Source: JBMNCQ01 sp049366715 (GTDB taxonomy: Bacteria > Bacillota > Peptococcia > Peptococcales > BICA1-8). Taken from it: 64,000 bases of DNA. The position numbers and the translations under genes were made by a program. The notes under the pieces were generated by a model. The model was not told where the DNA came from. It did no database searches and worked only from the letters and a program-made list of their open reading frames with translations. Positions 8,853 to 17,339 of the stretch are shown one piece after another. Within the stretch, counting starts at the first letter, position 1. Each line of letters begins with the position of its first letter. Location: positions 1-64,000 of the forward strand of contig JBMNCQ010000009.1 in NCBI GenBank assembly GCA_049366715.1. Direction: 5' to 3'.

Positions 8853-9590
8853 TTGATTCCAGTTAGAGCAATAATAGTTGATCCTGATTCCCAAATGCAT
8901 TTTCTGCTGCGTTCCGTGCTGCAGGAAATAGAGGATTTAGTTATCACAGGAGTTGCGAGTAATACCGGAGATGCTTTGAAGCTGGTCCAAGAACAGAAGC
9001 CGGATATTGTTTTTTTGGAGATGCTGCTTCCCGATACGGAAGGGATAGAGCTGGCCAAAACTCTTAGGAAAATTAATCCTGATTTATTCCTGGTCTTTAT
9101 TTCCGCTAATAAAGAATATGCCCTGGAGGCCTTCCGGATTTATGCCTATGATTATATTCTCAAACCTCTTGATAAAGAAAGACTTATCACCACAGTTCAG
9201 CGTATTCAAAACATAATTAAAGAAAAGAGTCTTGCTAATCTGGCTCATCATTTGCAAACAGCAAGGATTTCCATAAATTTAGGTAATGAACGGGTTTTCG
9301 TGAGGTTAAGTGATATAAATTATCTGGAAAAAAGCGGCCGCTATACCATCATTCATACGGTGAACGGGGTCTTTAAAACCAGGGACACCCTGCAGGATTT
9401 TGAAAGACGTCTGGGTATTTCATACTATCGTTCCCACAAATCATTTATTATTAATATAGAACGGGTGGAACGGATTATTAACTTCCCCGGATCTTCCTAT
9501 TTTGAGGTGAAATTTAAAAATTACGATAAGTGCGCCCTGCTGAGTCGTGATAAGGTAAACGGTTTAATGAACATCTTAGAACCGATTTAG
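8853..9590 (+). CDS. LytTR-type response regulator with degenerate receiver domain
   Basis: I take the TTG at 8853, spaced 8 bases from GGGAG; GTG 8844 overlaps that site, and ATG 8754 lies inside the riboswitch. The 245-residue protein has a receiver domain (about 1-120) and a C-terminal LytTR DNA-binding domain (about 145-240: SDINYLEKSGRYTIIHT, YRSHKSFIINIERVERI). In the receiver the usual phospho-acceptor segment FLDxxMP reads FLEMLLP, so Asp is Glu, and the acidic pair near the N-terminus is DP rather than DD; the conserved Lys (LKP) remains. I infer phosphorylation-independent action. It is controlled by the c-di-GMP riboswitch upstream, so its abundance is likely the signal. Target genes are unknown. 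Confidence 0.88.
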   Translation: MIPVRAIIVDPDSQMHFLLRSVLQEIEDLVITGVASNTGDALKLVQEQKPDIVFLEMLLPDTEGIELAKTLRKINPDLFLVFISANKEYALEAFRIYAYDYILKPLDKERLITTVQRIQNIIKEKSLANLAHHLQTARISINLGNERVFVRLSDINYLEKSGRYTIIHTVNGVFKTRDTLQDFERRLGISYYRSHKSFIINIERVERIINFPGSSYFEVKFKNYDKCALLSRDKVNGLMNILEPI

Positions 9591-9789
9591 ATGTAAGATA
9601 TTTACTTTTCTGCAAAGAAAGTGTCATACAGGCAGCTATTCATACAAGTAATGCACGGATTATTGCCTGTTGCAACTTTAGTATAGGAAATATATGGATT
9701 ATCTGATAAGATTAGGACAAGAGAGGGGGAACCGGTATGTAATAAAATTTTGAAAAGGAGAGTAGCGCTGTGCGGAATTAAAAATGAAT

Positions 9790-9873
9790 ATTGGCAATGG
9801 CATACGTATCTAAGGAGAGGACGCAAAGTAAAATGGTCTAGTGCTTCCTGTACCAGGATAGCTGGCTGCTGCC
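9790..9873 (+). ncRNA. GEMM/c-di-GMP-I-like riboswitch, divergent
   Basis: Conserved pieces occur in the right order and spacing: GGCAATGG, GGACGCAAAG at 9819-9828, GGTCTA at 9835-9840, CCAGGATAGCTGG and a closing GGCTGCTGCC. The P2 loop differs from the usual GAAA-type form, so this is a divergent copy. G is kept at the G20-equivalent position. A terminator follows directly, as expected for a transcriptional riboswitch. Confidence 0.72.
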
Positions 9874-9884
9874 CTAATTTTTCT

Positions 9885-9918
9885 AAAAAACCTGCCCGAT
9901 TCTGTGGAGGTTTTTTTT
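9885..9918 (+). terminator. Terminator of the second riboswitch
   Basis: AAAAAACCT pairs with AGGTTTTTT across a 14-base loop in which CC and GG can extend the stem; the 3' arm runs into eight T. It follows the aptamer by 12 bases. Confidence 0.75.
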
Positions 9919-10006
9919 GGCCTTACGGAAAGAATGATTTTCTTGTGTCAACAGGGCAAGCAAACAGGATTTTTTTTATCTCTACTCATGTGGGAGGTGA
10001 GAAAAA

Positions 10007-10393
10007 ATGCCGGGTTTTTTTAATTATTCCATCTTGGGAACATATACGGGAGCGGTTGTCGCAACGATATTAACAGTGCAGTTTTTAAAAGAGATCAAAC
10101 CTTTAAAAAGTTTATCCCTTCGCTGGGTTGTGATGTTTACTGCAGAGAATATCGTGCTGCTGACCAGTATATTCAGCGGGAATTTTGAATTGAAGGACAT
10201 TCTGCTGCATTTTCTTAACGGCTTACTGGTTGCCGGTTCAGCCATGGGAGGGCTGCAAGTATTGCATTACCGGCTGTTTTATAATACTTACCGGCAGCAG
10301 GAGGAAAAGCGGAATGAAAAAAATTTGTCCCGGATGAGTCAGCCAGCAAGCACCTCGTCCAGGACAAATCACTACCCTAAGGGTAGCACCTAG
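10007..10393 (+). CDS. Small membrane protein under riboswitch control
   Basis: This 128-residue protein starts at an ATG behind GGGAGGTGAG (8 bases). It has three predicted membrane helices, about 10-28, 38-57 and 66-88, and a charged, Ser/Thr-rich C-terminal tail. The size and layout resemble holins, but I recognise no specific family. It is the first gene after the second GEMM-type riboswitch and terminator, so expression should respond to c-di-GMP. I would treat it as a hypothetical membrane protein possibly linked to the switch between motile and attached states. Confidence 0.7.
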   Translation: MPGFFNYSILGTYTGAVVATILTVQFLKEIKPLKSLSLRWVVMFTAENIVLLTSIFSGNFELKDILLHFLNGLLVAGSAMGGLQVLHYRLFYNTYRQQEEKRNEKNLSRMSQPASTSSRTNHYPKGST

Positions 10394-10533
10394 CAATATT
10401 TTACCCCGAATCTGCCTTCAAGGTAAAGAGATTTTTACCAAATGCAGGAAAGTATTTGCCGGATGTTAAAAAGCAGGGGCATCAGGATAATCAAAAAAAG
10501 AGAACCCGAAAAGTAATTTGTGATATTGCCTTT

Positions 10534-11304
10534 CTATTTTGTATTGTCTGCCTCACCGCGGCCCGGTGGGGCTGTTTCATGATATAACGGATTTAAAAAT
10601 TTCCAGAGTCTTTCCGTTTGCGGATTTTCAAAAAACTCCTGGGTTTGATTATGCTCTATGATCTTCCCGTCTTCAATAAACAAGAGGTAATCACAAGCCA
10701 TGCGGGCAAAACTCAACTGATGGGTAACCAGTATTAAGTCTTTATGGTCATTTCTGATTTCGTAAATGGTATTTAACACTTCCTCGGCCAGTTCCGGGTC
10801 AAGGGCAGAAGTGGGTTCGTCAAATAATAATATCTGTGGTCCGGAAGACAAAGCTCTGATGATAGCGACCCTTTGCTGCTGGCCTCCCGAGAGCTGGCTT
10901 GGTTTTTTGTGCATGTGGTCTTTCAGCATGAATCTGGCAAATAATTCAGCGGATATTTCCCGGGAGTTTTCCGGGGTGTAATGATGGATTTTCTCTAATG
11001 GCAGGGTCACATTTTTTCCGGCTGTCAGATGGGGGAAAAGGTTATAGGACTGAAAAACAACCCCGATGGTTTTGCGGTAATCATTTAAAAAATTTTCATC
11101 ATTTTTTAAAGTTGTATTGTTGATGGTAATCGTTCCGCTGTCCGGTCTTTCAATGCCTGCCAGTAATCTTAAAAGGGTTGATTTGCCTCCCCCGGAAGGT
11201 CCGATTATTCCCAGCGAATGAATATCGTGCAGTTGGAGATCCATTCCTTTTACCACCCTAACCTGATCATAGCTTTTTCTGAGATTATGCAGCTCAAGTT
11301 TCAT
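10534..11304 (-). CDS. Polar amino acid ABC transporter ATP-binding protein
   Basis: A 256-residue GlnQ/ArtP-type ATPase with Walker A GPSGGGKST at 35-43, Q-loop at 85, ABC signature LSGGQQQR at 138-145, Walker B ILLFDEP at 158-164 and the H-loop VTHQ. It energises uptake of a polar amino acid across the membrane together with the permease and lipoprotein encoded just upstream on the same strand. Its start overlaps the permease end by 11 bases. The substrate cannot be told from this subunit. Confidence 0.94.
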   Translation of the reverse strand: MKLELHNLRKSYDQVRVVKGMDLQLHDIHSLGIIGPSGGGKSTLLRLLAGIERPDSGTITINNTTLKNDENFLNDYRKTIGVVFQSYNLFPHLTAGKNVTLPLEKIHHYTPENSREISAELFARFMLKDHMHKKPSQLSGGQQQRVAIIRALSSGPQILLFDEPTSALDPELAEEVLNTIYEIRNDHKDLILVTHQLSFARMACDYLLFIEDGKIIEHNQTQEFFENPQTERLWKFLNPLYHETAPPGRGEADNTK

Positions 11305-12037
11305 AATTATATTTCCTTTCCAACTTTTTGGCCAGTAAAGAAATGGGGATGGTGAGTAGTAAATATCCCAGTCCCAGCACAGTTAAGTTTTCAAAGGTTC
11401 TAAAATTAATGGAATCTACTTCCAGGACGTTCATCGTAAATTCACTTACGGCAATAACCGATAATAATGAGGAGTCCTTCACCAAAGATGACATTTGCCC
11501 GGCTAAAGCCGGCATAATCCTCTTAATAACCTGCGGAATAATAATGTAAATGTATTTCTGGCTTGTTGTAAATCCCAGGGCTTTAGCCGTCAGATGCTGG
11601 GATTTGTTGATGCTCTCCAGACCTCCCCTGATAATTTCCGTCACATAGGCACCTGAGAATACCGCCAGGATTAAGATTCCTAAGATATATTTGTTATCGA
11701 TATTAAAAGCAGTTGCGATTATATAGTACAAAAAATAGATTTGTACTAAAAATGGTGTGCCTCTAATCAGCCCGATATATCCCCTGGCCAGATAATTGAA
11801 GGCCGGTATTCCGGATTTCAGAAAAAAAGTAGCAATAATTCCGATGAGTAAAGAAGCTGCCATGGAAAAAAAGCTGATGATTAAAGTTATGCCGAATCCT
11901 TTTAGCAGCTTGTTTTTATAGACAAGTATACTTCCCCAGGAAAATGTATAATCCAGCCGGCTGACAGAAAACAGGAGCACGGCGGCGAATATCCCGCCGA
12001 CAATCAGTAAATTAATTAATTTTTTTTGCGAAGGCAT
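11294..12037 (-). CDS. Polar amino acid ABC transporter permease
   Basis: A 247-residue HisM/GlnP-type permease. After the N-terminal helix (about 10-25) come the family features LLKGFGITLIIS, RGTPFLVQIYFLYY and the EAA loop form KALGFTTSQKYIYIIIPQ, with about five membrane helices. It lies between the binding protein (15-base gap) and the ATPase (overlap), in one operon. It normally works as a homodimer or with a sister permease; no second permease is present here, so a homodimer is likely. Confidence 0.94.
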   Translation of the reverse strand: MPSQKKLINLLIVGGIFAAVLLFSVSRLDYTFSWGSILVYKNKLLKGFGITLIISFFSMAASLLIGIIATFFLKSGIPAFNYLARGYIGLIRGTPFLVQIYFLYYIIATAFNIDNKYILGILILAVFSGAYVTEIIRGGLESINKSQHLTAKALGFTTSQKYIYIIIPQVIKRIMPALAGQMSSLVKDSSLLSVIAVSEFTMNVLEVDSINFRTFENLTVLGLGYLLLTIPISLLAKKLERKYNYET

Positions 12038-12052
12038 TATTCATAGGTCCCC

Positions 12053-12844
12053 TTATTTTGAACTGAAAAAGAAAGGAATATTTCTTTTGGCAAATTCTTC
12101 CTTGATATCCGTTAGATATTTCTGGGATAGTTCTTCAAATCCGTCCCTGGCTTCAAATTCTTTGATAAATTCATTGATCTGGTCTTTTAATTCCGGATCT
12201 TCCTTTCTTAAAGCGATGCCCCAGTATTCAAAATCATTAAAGGGTTCCAGAAGGGCTTTGGTGCTGTCGGGATAGCGCTGCCAGTTTTTAAATATCGTCA
12301 TTTGGTCATAGATAAAAGCATCGGCCCGGCCTTGCACTACTTCCAGAACACAGGCGGTTTCCTTGTCAAAAACCAGTACCTGGGCATTTTTAAGATTCTC
12401 AGCAGCATAGAAATAACCTGTTGTGCCTTTCTTGACGGCTATTTTCCTGTCCGGCGCATTTAAATCCTCAACCTTATTAACAGGAGAATTTTTATTCACC
12501 AGTAAAGCCAGATATGATTTGCAGTAAGGGTCGGAAAAATCCACCGTCTTTTTTCTTTCTTCGGTAATGGTCATGGAAGATAGGACGATATCAACTTTTT
12601 TTGTGGTTAAAGCGGGGATAAGCCCTGAGAAGCCCATATTTTCGATCTTCACAGGCCGCTGGAGGTAATCCCCCAGGGCAGAGGCTAAATCTACGCCGAT
12701 TCCTTCGGGGTTACCATTTTGATCTGTTGTTTCAAAGGGGGGATATGCTAATTCCATACCGACAACAAGGGTGTTGTCCTCTTTCTTTCCGCAGCCTGAC
12801 ACAATGACCAGCATGATCAATAAAAAAAGCCCTAACTTTTTCAT
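12053..12844 (-). CDS. Amino acid ABC transporter substrate-binding lipoprotein
   Basis: The start at 12844 (MKKLGLFLLIML) follows an AAAGGAGGT site; the longer frame to 12970 runs into the marR gene and lacks a site. The protein has a lipoprotein signal ending in VSGC, so Cys 18 is the probable lipidation site. The mature part is an SBP_bac_3 domain: VGMELAYPPFETTDQNG, GVDLASALG, DIVLSSMTITEERKKTVDFSDPY and GTTGYFYA. It captures an amino acid outside the membrane for the adjacent permease. Cystine, arginine or glutamine are all possible. Confidence 0.92.
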   Translation of the reverse strand: MKKLGLFLLIMLVIVSGCGKKEDNTLVVGMELAYPPFETTDQNGNPEGIGVDLASALGDYLQRPVKIENMGFSGLIPALTTKKVDIVLSSMTITEERKKTVDFSDPYCKSYLALLVNKNSPVNKVEDLNAPDRKIAVKKGTTGYFYAAENLKNAQVLVFDKETACVLEVVQGRADAFIYDQMTIFKNWQRYPDSTKALLEPFNDFEYWGIALRKEDPELKDQINEFIKEFEARDGFEELSQKYLTDIKEEFAKRNIPFFFSSK

Positions 12845-12908
12845 TATTTCTACCTCCTTTATCATATTTGTATTTATTTTGTGACAAATTAGGTGGATCA
12901 ACGAGATG

Positions 12909-13334
12909 CTAATGAAAGTTATCATAAACCTTATGTAAAATATGCAGGAATACTTTTCTTTCCTCCTCACTTACACCTCTATACTCGATTTCCAACAGTT
13001 TTCTTGAGATGACGGCAAAATTCTTTTCGAATTTACGGCCTTTTTCTGTAAGAAAGATGAGATTGGACCTGCCGTCCCGGGTATTTCTCCTGGAGGCGGC
13101 ATAACCTGAATTAATCAATTTGGTTACCAATGTCGTTACGGTGGACCGGTCCCGGTTTATATAGTCGGCTATTTCAGTCATGGATAATTCCTGATACCGG
13201 AATAAGGCGATAAAAATGTCCCCATGGGAGGGTGCGATATCATGGAGGCCGATTGCTTTTAACTCAGCTAAGAGAAATTTGTTGACCTTTTCTCTAATCC
13301 TGCTGATAAGAGCAATACTATTATCATTTGTCAT
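12909..13334 (-). CDS. MarR family transcriptional regulator
   Basis: A 141-residue winged-helix regulator: helix-turn-helix SMTEIADYINRDRSTVTTLVTKLINSG near residues 55-80 and wing RRNTRDGRSNLIFLTEKG. It sits 64 bases upstream of the ABC importer on the same strand and is preceded by a promoter with an embedded palindrome (13368-13396). That layout suggests autorepression and control of the importer. The effector is unknown. Confidence 0.92.
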   Translation of the reverse strand: MTNDNSIALISRIREKVNKFLLAELKAIGLHDIAPSHGDIFIALFRYQELSMTEIADYINRDRSTVTTLVTKLINSGYAASRRNTRDGRSNLIFLTEKGRKFEKNFAVISRKLLEIEYRGVSEEERKVFLHILHKVYDNFH

Positions 13335-13367
13335 AAGCCTGCGGTTCCTTTCTCTTAATTACAGGTA

Positions 13368-13396
13368 ATTTTACTTTGATATCCAAGTATTGTCAA
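13368..13396 (-). promoter_or_regulatory. marR promoter with embedded palindromic operator
   Basis: On the minus strand TTGACA (13391-13396) and TAAAAT (13368-13373) are separated by exactly 17 bases. The spacer and part of the -10 hold TACTTTGATATCCAAGTA (13372-13389), an 18-base palindrome with one mismatched pair. This is the standard geometry of a MarR autorepressor site. Confidence 0.75.
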
Positions 13397-13458
13397 GGAG
13401 AGTTTGATCATGACCTGCTATTAATGCCGAAGACTTCTTTAACCTCCCAAACTTATCA

Positions 13459-13509
13459 TATATAATAATAGATACTTATTTCTAATTGAAATAAACATCT
13501 ATTATATAT
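13459..13509. repeat. Long AT-rich inverted repeat upstream of the TraX-like gene
   Basis: Arms of about 22 bases (TATAATAATAGATACTTATTTC and its near complement GAAATAAACATCTATTATA) flank a 5-base loop, ending just before the AGGAG site of the next gene. It could be an operator or a translation-controlling stem. No T-run follows on the plus strand. Confidence 0.55.
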
Positions 13510-13527
13510 TGGCAGGAGTATGGAAAT

Positions 13528-14250
13528 ATGTTGACAGGCTTTCAACTCAAGGTATTGGCAGTGATCTTGATGATCTTGGACCATTTATATGCCTATCTTC
13601 CGGATCTGCCCCTGTGGTTTACCTGGCTGGGCAGACTGGCGGCGCCGATCTTTTTCTTTCTGGCTGTGGAGGGGTTCGTCCATACCCGGAACCGGAGGAA
13701 TTATTTGATGCGCTTATTCACTTTTGCCTTGATTATGTTTAGCGGGACCAAAGTGATTGTTTTGCTGTTCCCCGCTGATATTCCTCTTAAGAATAATATC
13801 TTTTTATCCCTGGCCCTGGCGGTGCTTATGCTGATGTTTATTGAGGAAACAAGCGGGGTAAAAATTAACTCCCGGGAGTTTGTGCGGGGCATAACCGGAG
13901 CCTGGTTCGTAAGCTTTATCTCAATTTTCACCGAAGCATCCCTGCTGGGCGTTTATCTGACTTGCGTTTTTTATTTCCTGCGGGGTAAAAAAATACTGTT
14001 ATCCCTGGGCTATCTATTGCTGTCGTTCTTGTTTTTCCTGCCTGTCCTAAGGGACCAGGCAGGACTAACCCCGGTCTCCCTGGAGGGTTTCAGAAGTCAG
14101 TGGATGATGGTCTTTGCCCTGCCCTTTTTCTTAATTTATAACGGTGAACGGGGATTAAACAATCTGTTTGCCAAGTATATGTTTTATTTCATTTATCCCC
14201 TGCATTTGTGGCTGTTGTATATAGCCAGGTATTATTTGACGTCCGGCTGA
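13528..14250 (+). CDS. TraX family membrane protein
   Basis: A 240-residue polytopic membrane protein starting LTGFQLKVLAVILMILDH and continuing WLGRLAAPIFFFLAVEGF and HTRNRRNYLMRLF, the signature of the TraX family (acetyltransferase-like; in F plasmid TraX acetylates pilin). About eight helices; the end YPLHLWLLYIARYYL is typical. An AGGAGT site lies about 10 bases upstream. Chromosomal TraX homologues in Firmicutes have unknown substrates and are not evidence of conjugation. It stands alone. Confidence 0.85.
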   Translation: MLTGFQLKVLAVILMILDHLYAYLPDLPLWFTWLGRLAAPIFFFLAVEGFVHTRNRRNYLMRLFTFALIMFSGTKVIVLLFPADIPLKNNIFLSLALAVLMLMFIEETSGVKINSREFVRGITGAWFVSFISIFTEASLLGVYLTCVFYFLRGKKILLSLGYLLLSFLFFLPVLRDQAGLTPVSLEGFRSQWMMVFALPFFLIYNGERGLNNLFAKYMFYFIYPLHLWLLYIARYYLTSG

Positions 14251-14353
14251 TATGCTGAAGATATCAAGAATAGTGTGCTAAATAACGACGAGGAAATAAT
14301 CTATCGATACATAAGACTGTATTCTGCTTTATATTTTTAGGGGAGGATTTCTT

Positions 14354-14440
14354 TTGAAAAAGTTAGGCTATTTTATGGGGATAGGGTTAATTATTTTAAG
14401 CTTTTTTTATCATATTTTCTTTATATTACAGAACACATAG
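14354..14440 (+). CDS. 28-residue membrane micropeptide
   Basis: A TTG start preceded by GGGGAGGA (7 bases) opens a 28-codon frame MKKLGYFMGIGLIILSFFYH followed by eight more residues. It has a two-lysine N-terminus and one hydrophobic helix. It lies alone in the gap after the TraX-like gene and is followed by a structured stretch. The strong ribosome site is the main support; there is no homology that I recognise. Confidence 0.45.
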   Translation: MKKLGYFMGIGLIILSFFYHIFFILQNT

Positions 14441-14446
14441 ATGGGC

Positions 14447-14503
14447 CGAAGAACCTATGGCCTATCCTCTAACAGAGGATTTGTGGTTCCGGCTGCTCCT
14501 TCG
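14447..14503 (+). other. Nested inverted repeats, possible structured RNA or terminator
   Basis: CGAAG-AACC pairs outside with GGTT...CTTCG, and an inner CCTCT-AAC-AGAGG hairpin lies within. TTT follows the outer arm. It may end the transcript of the micropeptide. The rest of 14504-14633 shows no feature beyond the ATPase ribosome site. Confidence 0.35.
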
Positions 14504-14633
14504 TTTAACTGATGATTGTCACGATTTTCGCAGGCCGAAAAGCTGGAGGGCAAAAATCCTGCCGCCCGTTAAGTCCGCGGATCCCGGGAATGTTATGTCA
14601 TATCCTTTGCAGGGAAAATAAAGGAGAAATCGT

Positions 14634-15365
14634 ATGCTGGAAAAAGGAATGTATCAATATCTCAGATCAGTAGAACTAAAAAATCTTAAAGATCGTTTAA
14701 GCAATGTGTACCCCTTTTCATTAAAGGCAGTACAAGAATTAACCAGGCTTGATTTTCATCCCAATGTAACATTTTTAATCGGTGAAAACGGCAGTGGAAA
14801 ATCTACACTTCTGGAAGCAATAGCAGTTGCTTACGGATTTAATCCTGAAGGTGGAAGTAAGAACTTTAATTTTTCAACGAAGGACACACATTCGGATTTG
14901 TCTGATTATCTTCGTTTAACGAAAGGCGTATTGGCGGCAAAGGACGGGTATTTTCTCAGGGCGGAAAGCTTTTATAATGTAGCGACAAACATTGATAATC
15001 TGGATGTAGCAAAATACTATGGAAATGTTTCGCTTCATAAACAATCTCACGGGGAATCATTCATGTCGTTAGTGTTAAATAGATTTTCCGGAAAGGGGTT
15101 ATATATTTTAGACGAACCTGAGGCGGCTTTATCGCCAACCAGGCAGATGGCACTTGTTACAAGAATTCATGATTTAGTGAGGAAAGATTCTCAGTTTATA
15201 ATAGCAACGCACTCCCCGATCATAATGGCATATCCTAAGGCAATCATTTATAATATTGAGAATCGTTATGCCTCAATAAGTTATGAAGATACAGAGCACT
15301 ACCAAGTAATGAAGAGCTTTATGAATAATCCTGAGGGAATGTTAGATATTTTGCTTGAGGAATGA
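14634..15365 (+). CDS. AAA family ATPase (COG3910-like, OLD/SMC-type fold)
   Basis: A 243-residue stand-alone ATPase: Walker A GENGSGKST near 50-58, an ABC-like signature region SHGESF around 142 and Walker B LYILDEPEAALSP near 158-170, then IATHSP near 190. This is the compact predicted-ATPase group often annotated COG3910. AAAGGAG lies about 9 bases before the ATG. No partner gene is present. Base composition is more AT-rich than the neighbouring host genes, so it may be acquired. The role is unknown; such ATPases appear in defence, repair and toxin settings. Confidence 0.85.
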   Translation: MLEKGMYQYLRSVELKNLKDRLSNVYPFSLKAVQELTRLDFHPNVTFLIGENGSGKSTLLEAIAVAYGFNPEGGSKNFNFSTKDTHSDLSDYLRLTKGVLAAKDGYFLRAESFYNVATNIDNLDVAKYYGNVSLHKQSHGESFMSLVLNRFSGKGLYILDEPEAALSPTRQMALVTRIHDLVRKDSQFIIATHSPIIMAYPKAIIYNIENRYASISYEDTEHYQVMKSFMNNPEGMLDILLEE

Positions 15366-15603
15366 GGAAAAGCAAACCTGGAAACGCTACTTAGCAAAAA
15401 AGTTTATTTGTATATCTTGGGAGTGAGCATTAACTGAAAGCAATTTTAAGAGGAAAATGGAGGAGAAATTTATAGAAAGAAGAATATCAATAGAATATAA
15501 AAAATTATTTTGCAATGGTGTAAATAGTAAAATATTTAATTTTGTGCCGGGGTAAGAACAGTCTGCTTATCCTACTCTTTTCTGAAAGAGGGGTCTTTTA
15601 TTA

Positions 15604-15858
15604 ATGGCGAGAGAAAATGTATTTAAATATATAGAATATACCTGTATCTTATTAACCGTTATCTTGATTATCGTTATGAATCTTGCGCAAAAAATTTTTC
15701 CCTATATTTTAATAATTTTCGCGATGGGTATGGTCATATTTTCCCTGAAAATATTAAGATATCAGTCACTGCAGCAGTTTGCAAAAGCAAGAACATATGT
15801 CATTATTGTGATCATTTATATTATAGCCTTAGCTTATCTTTTCCCGAATATCTTTTAG
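15604..15858 (+). CDS. Small hydrophobic membrane protein
   Basis: An 84-residue protein with three predicted helices (about 12-27, 31-46, 60-80) and few charged residues. A GAGGGG lies about 10 bases before the ATG. I recognise no family. It is followed by a clear terminator, which supports it being the end of a real transcript. Confidence 0.55.
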   Translation: MARENVFKYIEYTCILLTVILIIVMNLAQKIFPYILIIFAMGMVIFSLKILRYQSLQQFAKARTYVIIVIIYIIALAYLFPNIF

Positions 15859-15917
15859 GAGAAAAGGCATCAAGATTTGGGAATAGCTTAGGGTTTGCTT
15901 TTAAAGGATAGAAATCT

Positions 15918-15940
15918 GCCTCACCGGAATACGGTGAGGC
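15918..15940 (+). terminator. Rho-independent terminator-like hairpin
   Basis: A perfect 9-base-pair stem, GCCTCACCG and CGGTGAGGC with a 5-base loop, followed by TATTTAT. It ends the small membrane gene. Confidence 0.7.
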
Positions 15941-15973
15941 TATTTATGTCATGAACAGTAAAACAGCCATAAT

Positions 15974-16008
15974 AAAGTAAGGGAATAATTCAAGCCTGAC
16001 CCCGAAAT
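15974..16008. repeat. Dispersed repeat, copy 1
   Basis: AAGGGAATAATTCAAGCCTGACCCC-GAAAT recurs almost unchanged within 28511-28648 and 28884-28974. The AAGCCTGACCCC core resembles repeats near IS200/RAYT-type genes, which is only an analogy. The rest of 15941-16209 has nothing else I can identify. Confidence 0.7.
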
Positions 16009-16209
16009 CGCCGGAAAATTTTGAAGATTACCAGCCTTGATACATTATGACAATGCAGGATTATTTGGACAAAATCTAGAAGAATTAATATGCAAAATGC
16101 TAAACACCTTTCCGGATAAACTGTAGTCATTACCCAGGTATATTCTTCCCTTTAGAAAAGATGCTGCATAGTTAGGCTTAAGTGAAAAATTGTGCATGGA
16201 GGTATTCCT

Positions 16210-17163
16210 ATGCGATTAAATCAATTTGAATTTTTAGTAGCGTTAAATTCCTACGGTTCTTTTTCAAAAACTGCAGAAAAAATTTTAATCTCGCAGCCTG
16301 CTATCAGCAGAGCGGTTAAAGAATTGGAGGAAGAATTGGGATATGATATTCTAAAACGAGGGAAAAAGGGTGTGGAATTTACCGAAAAGGGCAGACTGGT
16401 TTTGGAAAAAGCGATGATTGTAATGGATGCGATCAATGAAATTAACGATATAGAGGCCAAAATAACCGGTCAATTAATAGGAAGAGTGCGGATCGGAAGC
16501 GGCTCGCATCATTGCAGCACCATAGTCCTGAACAGCTTAATTAATTTACAAAACAAATACCCGGGCTTGATTATAAATATTCTGCGCGAAGAAATTTTTA
16601 ATATTATAAGAAATGTGGCGGTAAATGAGCTGGATATAGGAGTGATACTGCTAAATACTGCAACGGAAAACGACCTGTTAGCAGAAATAAAAAGAAATAA
16701 TATTTATTTTGAGGAGTTATTTAATGAAGAGATGTGTATTATCTTAGGCGATCATCATCCTCTTGCAGGCCGAAGCCGGGCTTCAATACATGAAATTATT
16801 CGTTATCCTTTTGTGACAAGTAATCGTTCTACAAATAGTATCATGTTGAATTTTTTGAAACAGTTTGGATATCAAAACTATCACAAAGGAATCATTAATA
16901 TTAACGATATCGGAGCTTTACGGAACTTTTTAACCAGATCAAATACTTTAGCTGCGGTGCCCAAATCAACGGCCTTAGAAAGTAATAAAACCTTTAACGA
17001 CAGGCTTCTCATGGTTTTAATTTCCGATTATCGCTGGAATTGCCGATTTGGGTGGCTTCATAAGAAACAAAAACTTTCGATAGCGGAAAAAAGAATAAAA
17101 GAAGAGTTATTGCTATATTGTAAGCGTTATCAAGATGGTTCAAAAATTAATATTAAAGAATGA
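16210..17163 (+). CDS. LysR family transcriptional regulator
   Basis: The ATG at 16210 (MRLNQFEFLVAL) has GGAGG 6 bases upstream; the GTG at 16192 overlaps that site. The 317-residue protein has the LysR helix-turn-helix (GSFSKTAEKILISQPAISRAVKELEEELG) and a periplasmic-binding-like effector domain (about 90-300). It precedes the acyl-CoA dehydrogenase-Etf-CoA-transferase genes on the same strand and is their likely regulator, perhaps sensing the organic acid substrate. Confidence 0.93.
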   Translation: MRLNQFEFLVALNSYGSFSKTAEKILISQPAISRAVKELEEELGYDILKRGKKGVEFTEKGRLVLEKAMIVMDAINEINDIEAKITGQLIGRVRIGSGSHHCSTIVLNSLINLQNKYPGLIINILREEIFNIIRNVAVNELDIGVILLNTATENDLLAEIKRNNIYFEELFNEEMCIILGDHHPLAGRSRASIHEIIRYPFVTSNRSTNSIMLNFLKQFGYQNYHKGIININDIGALRNFLTRSNTLAAVPKSTALESNKTFNDRLLMVLISDYRWNCRFGWLHKKQKLSIAEKRIKEELLLYCKRYQDGSKINIKE

Positions 17164-17339
17164 TGCTAATTTTTAGCGGGGATAGACTTATCAGAGAGGG
17201 AACTTTAATGTAAACTGGAAGAAAAATTTAAGAATGCAGTGATTTGAGGAAGATAATGGGTGGATTGTTCCGCTTATTATCTTTTTGTTATGCCCTTTTA
17301 AGGGAAGTATACGGGATTAAGAGTTTTCATTTCCATATG

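Noticed and set aside
8387..8866. Two plus-strand reading frames of 82 and 71 codons
   Set aside because: The second runs through the riboswitch and terminator, and the first lacks a ribosome site and any recognisable sequence.
13528..14250. TraX-like gene as evidence of a conjugative element
   Set aside because: Chromosomal TraX homologues are common in Firmicutes, and no other transfer genes are nearby.
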